Positions 1 to 9,039 of a DNA stretch of 64,000 nucleotides are shown one piece after another; position 1 is the stretch's first letter; the number at the start of each line of letters is the position of its first letter. The stretch is taken from the NCBI GenBank assembly GCA_963798195.1, contig CAWCSF010000008.1, positions 1 to 64,000 on the forward strand, in the 5' to 3' direction. The notes beneath the pieces are model-generated. The model saw only the letters and a list, made by a program, of their open reading frames with translations, searched no databases and was not told the DNA's origin. This DNA is from CAVSRC01 sp963798195 (lineage in GTDB: Bacteria > Pseudomonadota > Alphaproteobacteria > Rhizobiales > Kaistiaceae). Both the position numbers and the translations under genes were made by a program.

Positions 1-397
1 CTTCGAGGGGAATCAATCGCAGGAAGCGGTGGCTGGCTTCATGGCGCGCGCCGCCATGCTTGTGGTGCCTTCTATTTGGTACGAGGGGTTTCCGATGACC
101 ATAGTCGAGGCCTTCGCAAGCGGTCTGCCCGTCGTCGCTTCCGACATCGGCTCCCTCACGGAAATTGTGACGCCTGGCCTGAACGGCGATCGGTTCATGA
201 CCGGCAACAGCGAGGATCTGGCAAAAGTTCTCGGCCGGCTCCTTGTCCGGCCTGATGAGCTTGCTGCTCTCGGGGCTGGGGCTCGCGCGACCTACAATCA
301 AAGGCACACACCCGAGCAAAACGTTTCCCAACTCGAAGGGATCTACCGGGATGCAATCGCGGAGATGCGCCACTCCTCGTCGGCGAACGCTGGCTAG
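1..397 (+). CDS. Glycosyltransferase family 4, C-terminal part (5' truncated by window edge)
   Basis: The open frame runs in from the window edge (first full codon at base 2) and ends at the stop at 395-397. The visible 131 or so residues are the nucleotide-sugar-binding half of a GT-B fold glycosyltransferase: the segment VPSIWYEGFPMTIVEAFASG carries the E-x7-E motif typical of GT4 enzymes, followed by GLPVVASDIGSLTEIV and a helical C-terminus. Such enzymes transfer sugars from nucleotide-sugar donors to glycans at the cytoplasmic face of the membrane. Acceptor and donor cannot be told from this half. It is convergent with the operon ending at 475 and seems unrelated to it. Confidence 0.9.
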   Translation, partial: FEGNQSQEAVAGFMARAAMLVVPSIWYEGFPMTIVEAFASGLPVVASDIGSLTEIVTPGLNGDRFMTGNSEDLAKVLGRLLVRPDELAALGAGARATYNQRHTPEQNVSQLEGIYRDAIAEMRHSSSANAG

Positions 398-474
398 CCG
401 CACTTCCGCAAATCACCCGTATCGATGGCGGTGACCAGCAGTATTGCCGGCCGAAGCGGCGGCCCGTCCCCAGC

Positions 475-1946
475 TCAGGTCCCTGCCTTGGCCGCCCATG
501 GATTGGAGTCCAGCGGCATGATCGGCCGGCAAATCTTGGTGTAGGGAATCGTGCGCGGATCGCGCGGGTAGGGACCGTCGCAATCGACATAGAGGATGTC
601 GCGCGCAATCGGTGCAAACGCCGCGTAGAAATGATTGGCTGATTTCACCACGACGATCTTCTTCGCCGCCAGGTCGATGCCGAGTTCGGTGAAGACCGCG
701 GGGCTGAAGGTCTGCGCCCGGCCGCTGGCGAGCACGATGTCCAGGTTGCCGATCGTTATGGCCGCCGCGGCGCCAAGCGAAACAACGCTGTCCTGAAAGG
801 GAATGCGCAGATCTTCGGTGACGGCCTTCACCGTGACCACGGCGTCGACAGGCCGGCCGGACGTCGCCGCGGCCTTGCCCCCGAGACGGAGCGGCATCAC
901 GGCGCCCGGCTCCGCCGCGCGGCAGAGCGAGACAGCGACCGGGTCCCACAGGGCGCCGGCCGCCGCCGCGATCTCAGGCCGTGCCAGCAGCAATTCGATG
1001 AGGAAGGTGCTGTCGCCCGCCACGCCGCCGCCCGGATTGTCCCAGCGGTCGGCGAGCACGATCGGCCCGCCATCCGTCGCCAGGGCCTGCGCGATGGCCG
1101 CTTCCGGCGTCAGAACCGGCTGCGCCCAGATCGGCGTGAACGTCAGAATCTCGCTGCCAAGTGTCGCGGCGACACCCGCCGCTTTCTCCGCATCGCCGTC
1201 CGAGACGACAAGCACCTTGGTCCCGACGTCGTACACATCCGCCGCTGGGAAACCGTGCACGATCGATACCGCGAGGATTCCGTCCTTGCCCTGGAGTGCC
1301 TTGACCCGATCGACGAAGCCCCGGCCGGGTTCGCGGCTTGTTGCGAAATTCGCGATCGCGCGCGTGTCGAAGACGGAGATTACCGGCTTGATGTCGCCCC
1401 GCGCGGCAGACACGCAGAGTTCGACAAGAAACCCGGCACGTTCGAGGAAGTCCGTGTGCGGCACCTCCAGGAACGTGACGATGATATCGGAAGCTATCGG
1501 TCATCGCCTCGGTCAGATGGCAATGCGGATCGAGCTCGACACCGATGATCGTGTCCGGGCCCGACGATTGCGCGCGCTCGTGCGAGAAGATCGCCCTCGC
1601 AGTCGTCATAGCCTGTGGCCACCATCGCCCCATGGAGGCCGAACAGGGCGATGTCGAGCGGTAGCGCAGCGCGCAACTGATCGAGGATCTCGTCACGCAG
1701 ATCTTCATAAGTCCGCCGGCCGACGATGCCAGCGGGTTCCGCCCACGTGGCGGTTCCTTCGACCAGCGTAAAGACGCCTTGCCTGGCGAGCCGTCGCGCC
1801 GCGACCATCGGCGCCGAGCAGAGCGTCGGAGTCTCGGGATGGGTACCGGGCGGCGCGTAGAATGCCGCGAGGAAGGCTGCGCGGTTCGTCGGTATGGGCG
1901 AGAAGGTGTTGGTCTCCGTCGCCAGTGACGCGGCAAACGCCCTCAT
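475..1946 (-). CDS. M81 family metallopeptidase-like hydrolase (MlrC-like), two frameshifts as sequenced
   Basis: Last gene of the minus-strand operon. Its ATG at 1946 overlaps the stop of the AstE-like gene (ATGA). The N-terminal segment (LATETNTFSPIPT, FGLHGAMVA), the middle (GVELDPHCHL) and the C-terminal half (DRWDNPGGGVAGDSTFLI) match the MlrC family, zinc hydrolases named after a microcystin-degrading protein; most members act on unknown amide substrates. The three parts lie in three frames. Removing one base near 1556 restores GPDTIIGVELD, and one near 1492 restores the join to DIIVTFLEVPHTD, giving 489 residues, the usual family length. All key motifs survive, so I infer a functional gene with two insertion errors; a recent pseudogene is the alternative. 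Confidence 0.8.
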
Positions 1947-2878
1947 GCCGGTTCGGTCTCGCGAACCGCGACTGCCCAGAGGAACGCAGTAGTCCCGGGG
2001 GCCGGGTTTGGGCGGGGAGCGATGACTACGGCGTCGTACGGCGCAGTGACGATCTTGCCGCCATCGACGGCGACTGGCTGTCCGGCCACGACGGGCACAA
2101 ACCCTTCATCGCTGATCGTGAGGGAGAAGTCGCGCGATTGCACCTGATAGGGCTCCACGATCCGGAAACGCCGGATGTCGCTGTCGGCCGGTGTACCTGC
2201 GTCGGGCACCGCACCGACGGCATCGAGGAACCGTCGTGCGGCGCGATAGGCTCCATCGCAGCTGGCCGGATCGGTGTGACGCCCACATTCGACCGTCACC
2301 GCGACTTCGGCTCGGGCGGGATCGGCGAATGCGCCGTAGTCGATCATGTGGCGGCCGTCGAGGCAGCCGTCGGGCATAAGCTGCTGGGTCGGCGGCCACG
2401 CCATTCGGTCCGCTAGCGCCCGCGTCTTCGGCATGTCGGCGATGACGAAGAAGGGCTCCGCGACGCTCGCGGTGGTGTGGAGATCGAGGAGCGCATCGAC
2501 TGTGCGCAGCACGGGTTGCAGGGCGCGTGCCCGCACCGCCTCCCGACTCGACGTGTCCTCCTCAAGCCAGTCGCTGCGCCAGAGCCGGTTCATGTCCCGG
2601 TCCAGAAAGCGGGCAGGAAGGTCGCGTCCCGCTCGGAAGGCGTCATACGCCGCGATATTGGCGAAGCTTAGCGTCAGCCGCCCTCGAACCGGGCGGACTC
2701 CATCATCCAGCAGCCGGGCGACCGCCGCTGCGCCGGCGGGCTCGTTGCCGTGCGTCAGGCAGTTGACCATGACGTGCGGGCCGGGGGCATTGGTCGCGAA
2801 GGTCCAGACGAAGGGCAGGCCGAAATTGCCCGCCGCGAAGCGGGCAATGTCCGGCCAACGATCCGACGTCGCGGTCAT
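1943..2878 (-). CDS. Succinylglutamate desuccinylase/aspartoacylase (AstE) family deacylase
   Basis: A 311-residue zinc carboxypeptidase-fold (M14) protein. Visible zinc ligands are H43 and E46 in LTHGNEPAG and H134 in LLDLHTT. The RDMNR stretch near residue 95 (substrate carboxylate binding) and the later VTVECGRH (catalytic Glu) also fit. Family members hydrolyse N-acyl amino acids such as N-succinylglutamate or N-acetylaspartate in the cytoplasm. The ATG overlaps the upstream stop (ATGA) and its own stop overlaps the next ATG, so it is translationally coupled inside the uptake operon. The substrate is unknown; context suggests an acylated amino-acid-like compound brought in by the operon's transporter. 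Confidence 0.85.
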   Translation of the reverse strand: MTATSDRWPDIARFAAGNFGLPFVWTFATNAPGPHVMVNCLTHGNEPAGAAAVARLLDDGVRPVRGRLTLSFANIAAYDAFRAGRDLPARFLDRDMNRLWRSDWLEEDTSSREAVRARALQPVLRTVDALLDLHTTASVAEPFFVIADMPKTRALADRMAWPPTQQLMPDGCLDGRHMIDYGAFADPARAEVAVTVECGRHTDPASCDGAYRAARRFLDAVGAVPDAGTPADSDIRRFRIVEPYQVQSRDFSLTISDEGFVPVVAGQPVAVDGGKIVTAPYDAVVIAPRPNPAPGTTAFLWAVAVRETEPA

Positions 2879-3210
2879 CCCTTGAAGTGCAGCGTCGCCA
2901 GCAAGCGCCGCTCGGTGCCAGCGGGGACCATTGCCCGAATGCGCAGCCAGTTGCCGAAATGGGTAATCTTTCCGAAGGCGACCTGCCGGTCCCCCGGCAT
3001 TTCGATCTTGGTGCCCTCATCGACCCACAGCATGCCGTCGGGCGAAATCTCAACCGCGACAGAGCCGCCCTTTCCGCCGTCCATGCCGACCAGATAGACG
3101 ATCGCCTCCGTCGCCCAGCCGGCTTCATATGGCTCGCTGGTGAATCCGTCCGCCAGCCGCTCACCGCGAACGATGACTGCTGTCGTGCTCTCGCGAACGA
3201 CCGGCATCAC
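2875..3210 (-). CDS. Conserved small protein of unknown function
   Basis: A 111-residue protein starting MPVVRESTTAVIV at the ATG overlapping the upstream stop (ATGA) and ending in an ATGA overlap with the next gene, which fixes both ends. The frame is open further upstream, but there it only shadows the neighbouring gene. Its composition suggests a beta-rich cytoplasmic domain (VAVEISPDGMLWVDEG, FGNWLRIRAMVPAG); there is no signal peptide or membrane segment. The two-strand pattern resembles small beta-sandwich sugar or ligand-binding domains, but I recognise no family. Position implies a role in handling the imported substrate. Confidence 0.75.
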   Translation of the reverse strand: MMPVVRESTTAVIVRGERLADGFTSEPYEAGWATEAIVYLVGMDGGKGGSVAVEISPDGMLWVDEGTKIEMPGDRQVAFGKITHFGNWLRIRAMVPAGTERRLLATLHFKG

Positions 3211-4061
3211 TCCCACTCCCCTGAAACCAGAACCGAGTCGAGATAGAACGAGGAGCGGCGATCGGCGTCGCTCTCCACGAAGAAGCCGACATTGAGCATG
3301 CCGCGGAGGTTTGGCATCGCCGGAATCTCGAGCGCGCCGGCATTGCTCATGTCGTAGACGATGTCGTTGCACTGGAAGGTGGTGTAGCGCATCGACCTCA
3401 GGTCGAAGCCGAGCTTCGCGTACTGCCAGTTCACCTTCGTCGGAATCTCGTTGTAGCAAAGCACCTGGGGGTCGCCGATGTTCTCCCAGTCGCGCTCTTC
3501 AAGGTGATAGTGCGAGACGGTCTTCTCGCTCATCCGCTTGAAGGGCACCGTTTTCTGCTTGAACTGCCAGTGCTCCTTGCGCTCTCCGTTGAAGGCGTTG
3601 AGGTAGCGCACATGCGGCATGATCCGATGCGTGTCGTTCTGCAGGTCGAGCAGAATGCCGACCGAGCGGAGATCGGTGTCGAGCAGCTTCCGAGCGCTCG
3701 CCTCCGGCTTGAACGTGAAGAAGAACTCGACCTGGATCGGGCAGGCCTTGATGTAGGTGGCGCGCTTGATGGCGACGTTCTGCGAGCCCGATTTCGGCCG
3801 GCTGGCGATCTTCATGGCGTAGCTTCCGTCGAGGCTGCCATGGGTGCCATTGTCCCAGAACGACAGGTTCGAGAGCATCGGCGTTGTCAGCTGGCGGTAG
3901 CCCGGCAGCATGTTATCGAGATCGTCTTCGTAGTTGCCGATAAGCGACGTCCAGCCGTTCAGCCCTTCGTCGAAATCGTCGAAATAGATGATCCGCGACA
4001 GCGGTGAGAACCGCGAAAGCTTCGGATTTGCCCGCATGATGGCGGCTTGTAATTCGTGCAA
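3207..4061 (-). CDS. Uncharacterised beta-sandwich-like protein of an ABC uptake operon (possibly DUF6772)
   Basis: About 284 residues. I chose the TTG at 4061 because GGGAGG lies 7 bases upstream, just past the permease stop; an ATG eight codons in (4037) is the alternative, and the open frame further upstream shadows the permease. There is no signal peptide. The sequence is rich in aromatic residues and alternating strands (IIYFDDFDEGLNGWTSLIG, LSNLSFWDNGTHGSLDGSYA, QVEFFFTFKPE), which looks like a jelly-roll carbohydrate-binding or hydrolase-like fold. From memory it resembles a family called DUF6772 found beside sugar ABC permeases, but I cannot confirm this. A cytoplasmic protein of this type inside a catabolic operon could be a lyase, epimerase or binding protein. 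Confidence 0.7.
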   Translation of the reverse strand: MHELQAAIMRANPKLSRFSPLSRIIYFDDFDEGLNGWTSLIGNYEDDLDNMLPGYRQLTTPMLSNLSFWDNGTHGSLDGSYAMKIASRPKSGSQNVAIKRATYIKACPIQVEFFFTFKPEASARKLLDTDLRSVGILLDLQNDTHRIMPHVRYLNAFNGERKEHWQFKQKTVPFKRMSEKTVSHYHLEERDWENIGDPQVLCYNEIPTKVNWQYAKLGFDLRSMRYTTFQCNDIVYDMSNAGALEIPAMPNLRGMLNVGFFVESDADRRSSFYLDSVLVSGEWE

Positions 4062-4078
4062 ACTCGTTCCTCCCTTGA

Positions 4079-4910
4079 TCAACCCTTGAGCGAGCCGGCG
4101 GTGAGCCCGGCGACCACGTATTTCTGGACGGCGATGACGAAGACCAGGATAGGCAGCAACTGGATGGTCGCCGCCGCGAAGAGTACGCCCCATTCGACGC
4201 CGTCGATGGCGCCGATCATTTCGCTGAGGATGAGCGGCGTGGTGCGGGCCTTGGTCGTGGTGAAGATGAAGGCGAACAGGAACTCGTTCCACGAGAAGAT
4301 CAGGACGAAGGTCGAAGCTGCGATCATGCCCTGCGTCGAGAGCGGGATGATCACGTGACGGAGCGTCTGCCACAGGCTGGCGCCGTCGCTCATCGCCGCT
4401 TCCTCGATCTCACGCGGAATCTGGTCGATGAACGCCTTCATGATCCACGTGTTCAGCGACACGAAGAAGGTCGCGTAGAGCACGATGAGGACGATGTGCG
4501 TGTCGTTCAGCCGGAGAAAGTTGACCACCGGAAAAAGCGGCAAGGTGATCACGATCGGCGGCACCATGCGGATGACGATCATGAAGAACGCCGAGAGCGC
4601 CGTCGCCCGGTTGCGCACGCGCGAATAGACGTAACCCGCCAGCGTCGTAACGGCGACGGTCAGGATCGTAGCCCCGATCGTGATGATCAGGCTGTTGCGC
4701 AGCGCGTCGAAGAATTCGGGCCAGCGCTCGAACAGGGCGCGGTAGTTGTCGAGGGTCGGCTCGAACACGAACCTCGGCGGAAAGGCGAGGATGTCGCGGG
4801 CCGGCTTCAGCGACGAGGCCACGAGGAAGAGGATCGGGAAGCCGGACCAGACCGCGACCAGCAGGAATGCCAGCTCCCTTCAACGCGCGTGAGATGACCG
4901 AGTCACGCAT
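4079..4910 (-). CDS. Carbohydrate-type ABC transporter permease (MalG-like), one frameshift near its start
   Basis: Inner-membrane permease with the cytoplasmic coupling motif EEAAMSDGASLWQTLRHVIIP (EAA loop) and about six hydrophobic segments. The readable frame from 4822 lacks the first membrane helix. That helix (LAFLLVAVWSGFPILFLVAS) is encoded just upstream in frame, and a plausible N-terminus (MRDSVISRALKG, ATG at 4910, overlapping the first permease gene by 8 bases) is in another frame. Deleting one G from the run at 4876-4878 joins them into about 276 residues, the normal family length. It pairs with the permease at 4903-5778. I infer an insertion error, not a truncated protein. Confidence 0.82.
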
Positions 4911-5778
4911 CGCCACTGAGCATCCGCTTGTACATGGCTCGCAGGTAACCCGCTGCGATCAGCATGGTTGCCAGCACCATCAGCCAGCCGATCGCCGAGG
5001 CGACGCCGAACTCCTGGTAGCGGAAGGCGTGGCGGTAGAGGTAGGTGGCGAGAACCTCCGTCTGGCGCGCCGGGCCGCCGCCTGTCAGCAGCCAGACCTC
5101 GGCGAACAGGCGGAACGCAAAGACATATCGGAACATCAGGGCGACCAGGATCGCCGGCATCAGCAGCGGGAAGGTAATCTGGCGGAATCGCTGCCACGGA
5201 CTGGCGCCATCGATGGAGGCGCTTTCGTAGAGGTCCTTCGGGATGCCGAGCCGCGCGGAATAGAGGATCAGGAAGCTGAACGGCAGGTGCAGCCAGACGC
5301 TGAGCAGTCCGACAAGCGTCAGCGCCGACCAGCGGTCGGTTGTCCACGCGAGTTCAGGCAGACCGACCAGGCCCATCAAGCCGGAAACCAGTCCGACGTC
5401 GGGCTCGAACATGTACTTCCAGATGACTACCGCCACAACGTCGCTTACCGCGTAGGGCGCGATCACGATCGAGATCAGCACCCGGCGCATCGGGACGCCG
5501 CTGGCGAACAGCGTCGCCATGGCCAGCGCGATGGCGAGCTCCAGATAGACGACGATGTTGACGACGACGAAGGTGTTGACGAACGAGCGCCAGAAATACG
5601 GGTCGGTGAGAACAAAAGCATAGTTCTGCAAACCGACGAAGGTCGGCGACTCGCCGAAGCTCGTCTGCTGAAGGCTGAGCCAGAGCACATAAATCGCCGG
5701 CAGGCCGATGATCGCCAGCAGCATCAGCTGCACGGGCGCCGCCATGATGAAAAAGGCGATGCGGTTCGTGCCGGTCAT
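4903..5778 (-). CDS. Carbohydrate-type ABC transporter permease (MalF-like)
   Basis: A 291-residue membrane protein with six predicted helices and the EAA coupling loop YESASIDGASPWQRFRQITFP near its C-terminal third. The start MTGTNRIAFFIM at 5778 is chosen because the frame upstream of it encodes the end of the preceding desulfhydrase-like enzyme (FVHTGGAPGLFA); correcting that gene by one base places its TGA over this ATG (ATGA). It forms a heterodimer with the permease at 4079-4910 and works with the binding protein at 6819-8100. No ATPase gene accompanies them, so a shared ATPase elsewhere must energise the system. Confidence 0.9.
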   Translation of the reverse strand: MTGTNRIAFFIMAAPVQLMLLAIIGLPAIYVLWLSLQQTSFGESPTFVGLQNYAFVLTDPYFWRSFVNTFVVVNIVVYLELAIALAMATLFASGVPMRRVLISIVIAPYAVSDVVAVVIWKYMFEPDVGLVSGLMGLVGLPELAWTTDRWSALTLVGLLSVWLHLPFSFLILYSARLGIPKDLYESASIDGASPWQRFRQITFPLLMPAILVALMFRYVFAFRLFAEVWLLTGGGPARQTEVLATYLYRHAFRYQEFGVASAIGWLMVLATMLIAAGYLRAMYKRMLSGDA

Positions 5779-6813
5779 GACGCCAGCGCCGCGGCGACCT
5801 GTGTCCGAACGCGCGAAGAGTCCGGGTGCGCCGCCGGTATGCACGAAGATCACGCGCTCCTCGCTGCCAATCGTGCCATCGGCGAGCAGGCTCGTGAGGC
5901 CGTGGAACGCCTTTGCCGCTGTAGGCGGGGTCAAGGATCAATCCGGCCTTCTCGCCCGGCAAGTCGAAGCGCCGACACCGACCCCTTCGGTGGCGACGCC
6001 GTATCCCGCGCCGATGTACCGGTCATCGACGACCAGCCGTGTCGGATCGATCGCGACGGACGAGCCGAGCAAGCGCGAGCGCTTCTTCGCCGCGCCTGAG
6101 GATCAGCGGTTCGATGAAGCCCTTCGGCTGCTGCACTGATAGCGCCAACACGCGCGTCGCGTGCGCCGGCGCGCGCAAACCCGGCGAGCAGCCCGGCTGC
6201 CGTGAGCCCCGACCCGACGGCCAGTGCCACCCAGTCGGCCGGCTGCGACTCCTGCGCGATGATTTCGTCCGCCAGTCCGGCCGCCGAGGCCGCGGCGAGC
6301 GGTCCGGTGACCCCCGGCAAGCGCACCAGATACGGCGAGCGACCGGCGGCTCTCTCGTCAGCCATCAAGGCGTCGAGGCGTTGCTGAATCGCATCGGAGT
6401 AGGGATCGGTCGTATCGATCCAGTGGATCGTCTGCGCCGAACAGATGGTCGAGCAGCAGGTTGCCAACCACTTCTGAATCCGGTCCACCGCGAAGAAGCA
6501 GGACGCAACGCCAGCCGATCTGGGCGCAGGCCGCGGCGGTCGCCCGGCAGAAGTTTGATTGCGCGGCGGCGGTGGTCACGATCGTGTCGCAGCCATGACG
6601 TTCGGCGTCAGCGAGGATGACCTCGAGCTGGCGCGGCTTGTTGCCTCCAAGACCGAGGCCGGAAAGGTCTTCGCGTTTGACGAGGAGCCCCGGGCAGCCG
6701 ATCGCCGCGCCGAGGCGCGGCGACAGCTCCAGGGGAGTCGGAAATTGGGCCAGCCTCAACCGCGGAAGTTCGCGAGCGGAAAGAGCTTCCGACATGTCGA
6801 GGCTGGCCTGCAT
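5775..6813 (-). pseudogene. D-cysteine desulfhydrase / ACC deaminase-like PLP enzyme, seven frame breaks as sequenced
   Basis: The ATG at 6813 follows the binding-protein stop by 5 bases. The product begins MQASLDMSEALSARELPRL and has the PLP-lysine motif LGGNKPRQLE, then the typical family stretches NFCRATAAACAQIG, WVALAVGSGLTAAGLLAGF, LILDPAYSGK and FVHTGGAPGLFA. These enzymes release ammonia from D-cysteine (plus sulfide) or from 1-aminocyclopropane-1-carboxylate. The pieces sit in changing frames with breaks near 6435, 6147, 6036, 5972, 5955, 5910 and 5808. Each is healed by deleting one base, giving 343 residues, a normal length, with a TGA overlapping the permease ATG at 5778. I list it as a pseudogene only because it is unreadable as written; the uniform direction of the shifts favours sequence error. 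Confidence 0.75.
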
Positions 6814-6818
6814 CGCGC

Positions 6819-8100
6819 CTATTTCGGGAGGAGCGGCGTGACGCGTTTCTTGACGTCTTCCATGGCGTCCTTCGACCGGCATCATGCCGAGCACGGCCGC
6901 CTGGAGATCTTCGACGAAGATGTCCGAGGCCTTGGCTGCATCGTCGAACGGAGGCACCGGCACGCGGCCGACGAGAAGGACCGCCTTCTCTTCCGCAGCG
7001 TAGGGCAGGTTGTTCTTCATCGCGTCCTCGTCATAGGTCGAGGCACGGACAGGACCATTGCCGTTGAGAGCGGCCATCAGCGTGCTCTCTTTGGAGGCCA
7101 TGGTCTTGATCAGATCCCAGGCGAGATCCTTGTGCTTGGAGTTCTTCGGGATGACCATTGTCCAGAACTCGACCTTCGCCGGCGCGACGTCGAACTTGTC
7201 TTTGAACTTTTCGCTGACCGGCAGAGCGACCGTCTTGATGTTGCCGGCCTCCTGGGACTTTTCCTTATCGTTGTAGATGCGATTGCGTCCGCATGACGTG
7301 GTCGTCATGGCGGCCCGGCCGGTCTGGATCCAGTTGTTGATTTCCTCGTCCTTGATCGCGGCCCAGTTCTTCGGCAGCACACCATCCTTGTAGAAATCGG
7401 CCAGCGTCTGGACGGCATTCATCATGCCTTCATCGGTCGTCGCCACCTTGTAGTCGGTGGTGATGAAGTCGCCGTTCCAGGTGCGGGCGAGGTCGACAGT
7501 GTTCGCGTAGCCGTCGCCGGCGATGACGAAGCCGTAGACCTTGGTGCCGTCGGCGCGGTCGAAAGTCAGCTTGTGGGCCGCCGCGATCAGTTCCTCCATG
7601 GTCTTGGGAGGCTCGACGCCACGCTCCTTCAGGATGCGGGCGTTGTAGTGGAAGCACGACGAGGCATGGCGGAACGGAATGCCGTAGAGCGTGTCGTTGA
7701 ACGTCATCCCGGCAATCAGGCCCGGGAAGATATCCTTGATATCCTCGATCGGGTTCGCTTCCTGATGCGGCGAGAGCGGCTCGAGAAGCTTGGTAACGCT
7801 CTCGACGGCGCGGGTGTTCAGCACGAACGCGATGTCGATCGATGTTTCCGGAAGCTGTAGTTCGCGGAAAAGACGCTCATGCAACGCGTTGGTGTCGAGC
7901 GTGACCCATTCGATGCCGACGCCGTTCTTCTCCTGCCAGGCCTTGGTGATGTCGCCGCCCTGCGCGCCGGTAGAAACGGTTTCGTGCACCTTGTGCGAAA
8001 TGATCGTCAGCTTTTCGGGCTTGTCCTGTGCCTGTGCGACGCCGGTGACCGCGATGAGCGCCGAAGCTGCCAGTGCGAGCTTGATGGATTTCAGGTTCAT
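6819..8100 (-). CDS. ABC transporter extracellular solute-binding protein (family 1, sugar type), frameshift near C-terminus
   Basis: About 426 residues. The start is MNLKSIKLALAAS at 8100, because GGGAGG stands 5-6 bases upstream; an ATG eleven codons earlier lacks such a site. A Sec signal peptide ends near AQAQ. The mature protein (LTIISHKVHETVSTG, FPGLIAGMTFNDTLYGIPFRH) fits the large family 1 periplasmic binding proteins that feed MalFGK-like importers. Near 6869 one extra base throws off the last 16 codons; removing it restores DAMEDVKKRVTPLLPK and a TAG at 6819-6821. As written, the frame runs on into the next gene, giving a false 591-residue fusion. The ligand is unknown. Confidence 0.88.
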
Positions 8101-8148
8101 CGACTTCCTCCCTTCTTGGTTGTTGCGTTTCATGCCGAAGCCTCTGCG

Positions 8149-9039
8149 CTACGCCGGCAGGCGCGGACGCTTATCGTCCACCATCCATTGGTCGCTGAGG
8201 GATTCCTTGATGTATTCGAGCCGCGGAACGATGTCCGGCCCACGGCCGAGGGCGACCAGCGTAGCCAGCAGGTCAACCATCACGAAATGCGCCAGGCGCG
8301 TCGCCATCGGTGCGTAGAGGAACGTGTCTTCCGGCGTATCGATCGCGAGAAGCAGGTCAACCGCGCGCGCCAGAGGCGAGTCGGAGCGGGTGAGGGCGAT
8401 GACGAAGGCACCGCATTCGCGCGCCGTCCGTGCCGCGCGCACAATGTCCTTGATGCGTCCGTTGTAGGAAAACGCGATGGCGACATCGCCGGGACGGAGC
8501 GTCGCCGCCGACATCGTCTGCAAATGCGCGTCGTGCAGTGCCTGACAGTTGATGTCGAGGCGCATGAACTTCTGCTGCGCGTCGTTGGCGATCGTGTTGG
8601 CGAGACCTACGCCGACCAGTTCGACCCGGCGCGCGGTCCGGATGCGATCGGCCGCCTGCTGTACGAGCGTATCGTCGATGGAACGGCGAAGCTCGGTGAT
8701 GGCGGAGATCGAACTGTCGAAGACCTTCTTCCGCACCGTCGCGATGTCGTCCTCGAAGGCGATGTCGCGGTGAACATAAGCGGCGCCGCCGGCGGCGAGG
8801 GCGCGGGCCAGTTCGATCTTGAAATGGGCATAGCCTTCGAGGCCGAGGCTGCGGCAGAAGCGCAGAACCGTCGGCTCGCTGACCTCGGCTTCGGAGGCGA
8901 GAGCGGCGAGGTTCTTGCGCGGCACGCTCTCCGGCGCGTCGAGCACCACGTCGGCGACGCGCATTTCGGCAGGCGTAAGCTGCGCGCGCAATTCGCCCAG
9001 ACGTTCCAGCAGATCGGCGCGTTTTACTTGGTCGTCCAA
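8149..9039 (-). CDS. MurR/RpiR family transcriptional regulator
   Basis: About 296 residues with an N-terminal RpiR-type helix-turn-helix (AALASEAEVSEPTVLRFCRSLG, near residues 45-70) and a C-terminal SIS sugar-phosphate-binding domain (VELVGVGLANTIANDA, AIAFSYNGRIKDIV, VIALTRSDSPLARAVD). I use the TTG at 9039, which overlaps the end of the enolase-like gene and has AGAGG upstream; ATG codons further in would cut the DNA-binding domain. RpiR proteins bind phosphosugars or similar small anions and usually repress their own catabolic operon. The two palindromes at 10159-10173 and 10209-10223 before the operon are its likely operators. Confidence 0.9.
   Translation of the reverse strand: MDDQVKRADLLERLGELRAQLTPAEMRVADVVLDAPESVPRKNLAALASEAEVSEPTVLRFCRSLGLEGYAHFKIELARALAAGGAAYVHRDIAFEDDIATVRKKVFDSSISAITELRRSIDDTLVQQAADRIRTARRVELVGVGLANTIANDAQQKFMRLDINCQALHDAHLQTMSAATLRPGDVAIAFSYNGRIKDIVRAARTARECGAFVIALTRSDSPLARAVDLLLAIDTPEDTFLYAPMATRLAHFVMVDLLATLVALGRGPDIVPRLEYIKESLSDQWMVDDKRPRLPA

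Noticed and set aside
413..949. Long open frames opposite or out of frame with real genes across the window
   Set aside because: High GC gives long Arg/Pro/Ala-rich shadow frames; they lack family motifs and lie over confidently identified genes.
4903..5934. A desulfhydrase-permease fusion
   Set aside because: The C-terminal desulfhydrase motif and the permease share a frame only because of a base near 5808; correcting it restores a TGA overlapping the permease ATG.
6358..8133. A single 591-residue binding protein-desulfhydrase fusion
   Set aside because: One extra base near 6869 removes the true TAG at 6819-6821; the two halves are normal separate proteins with their own starts.
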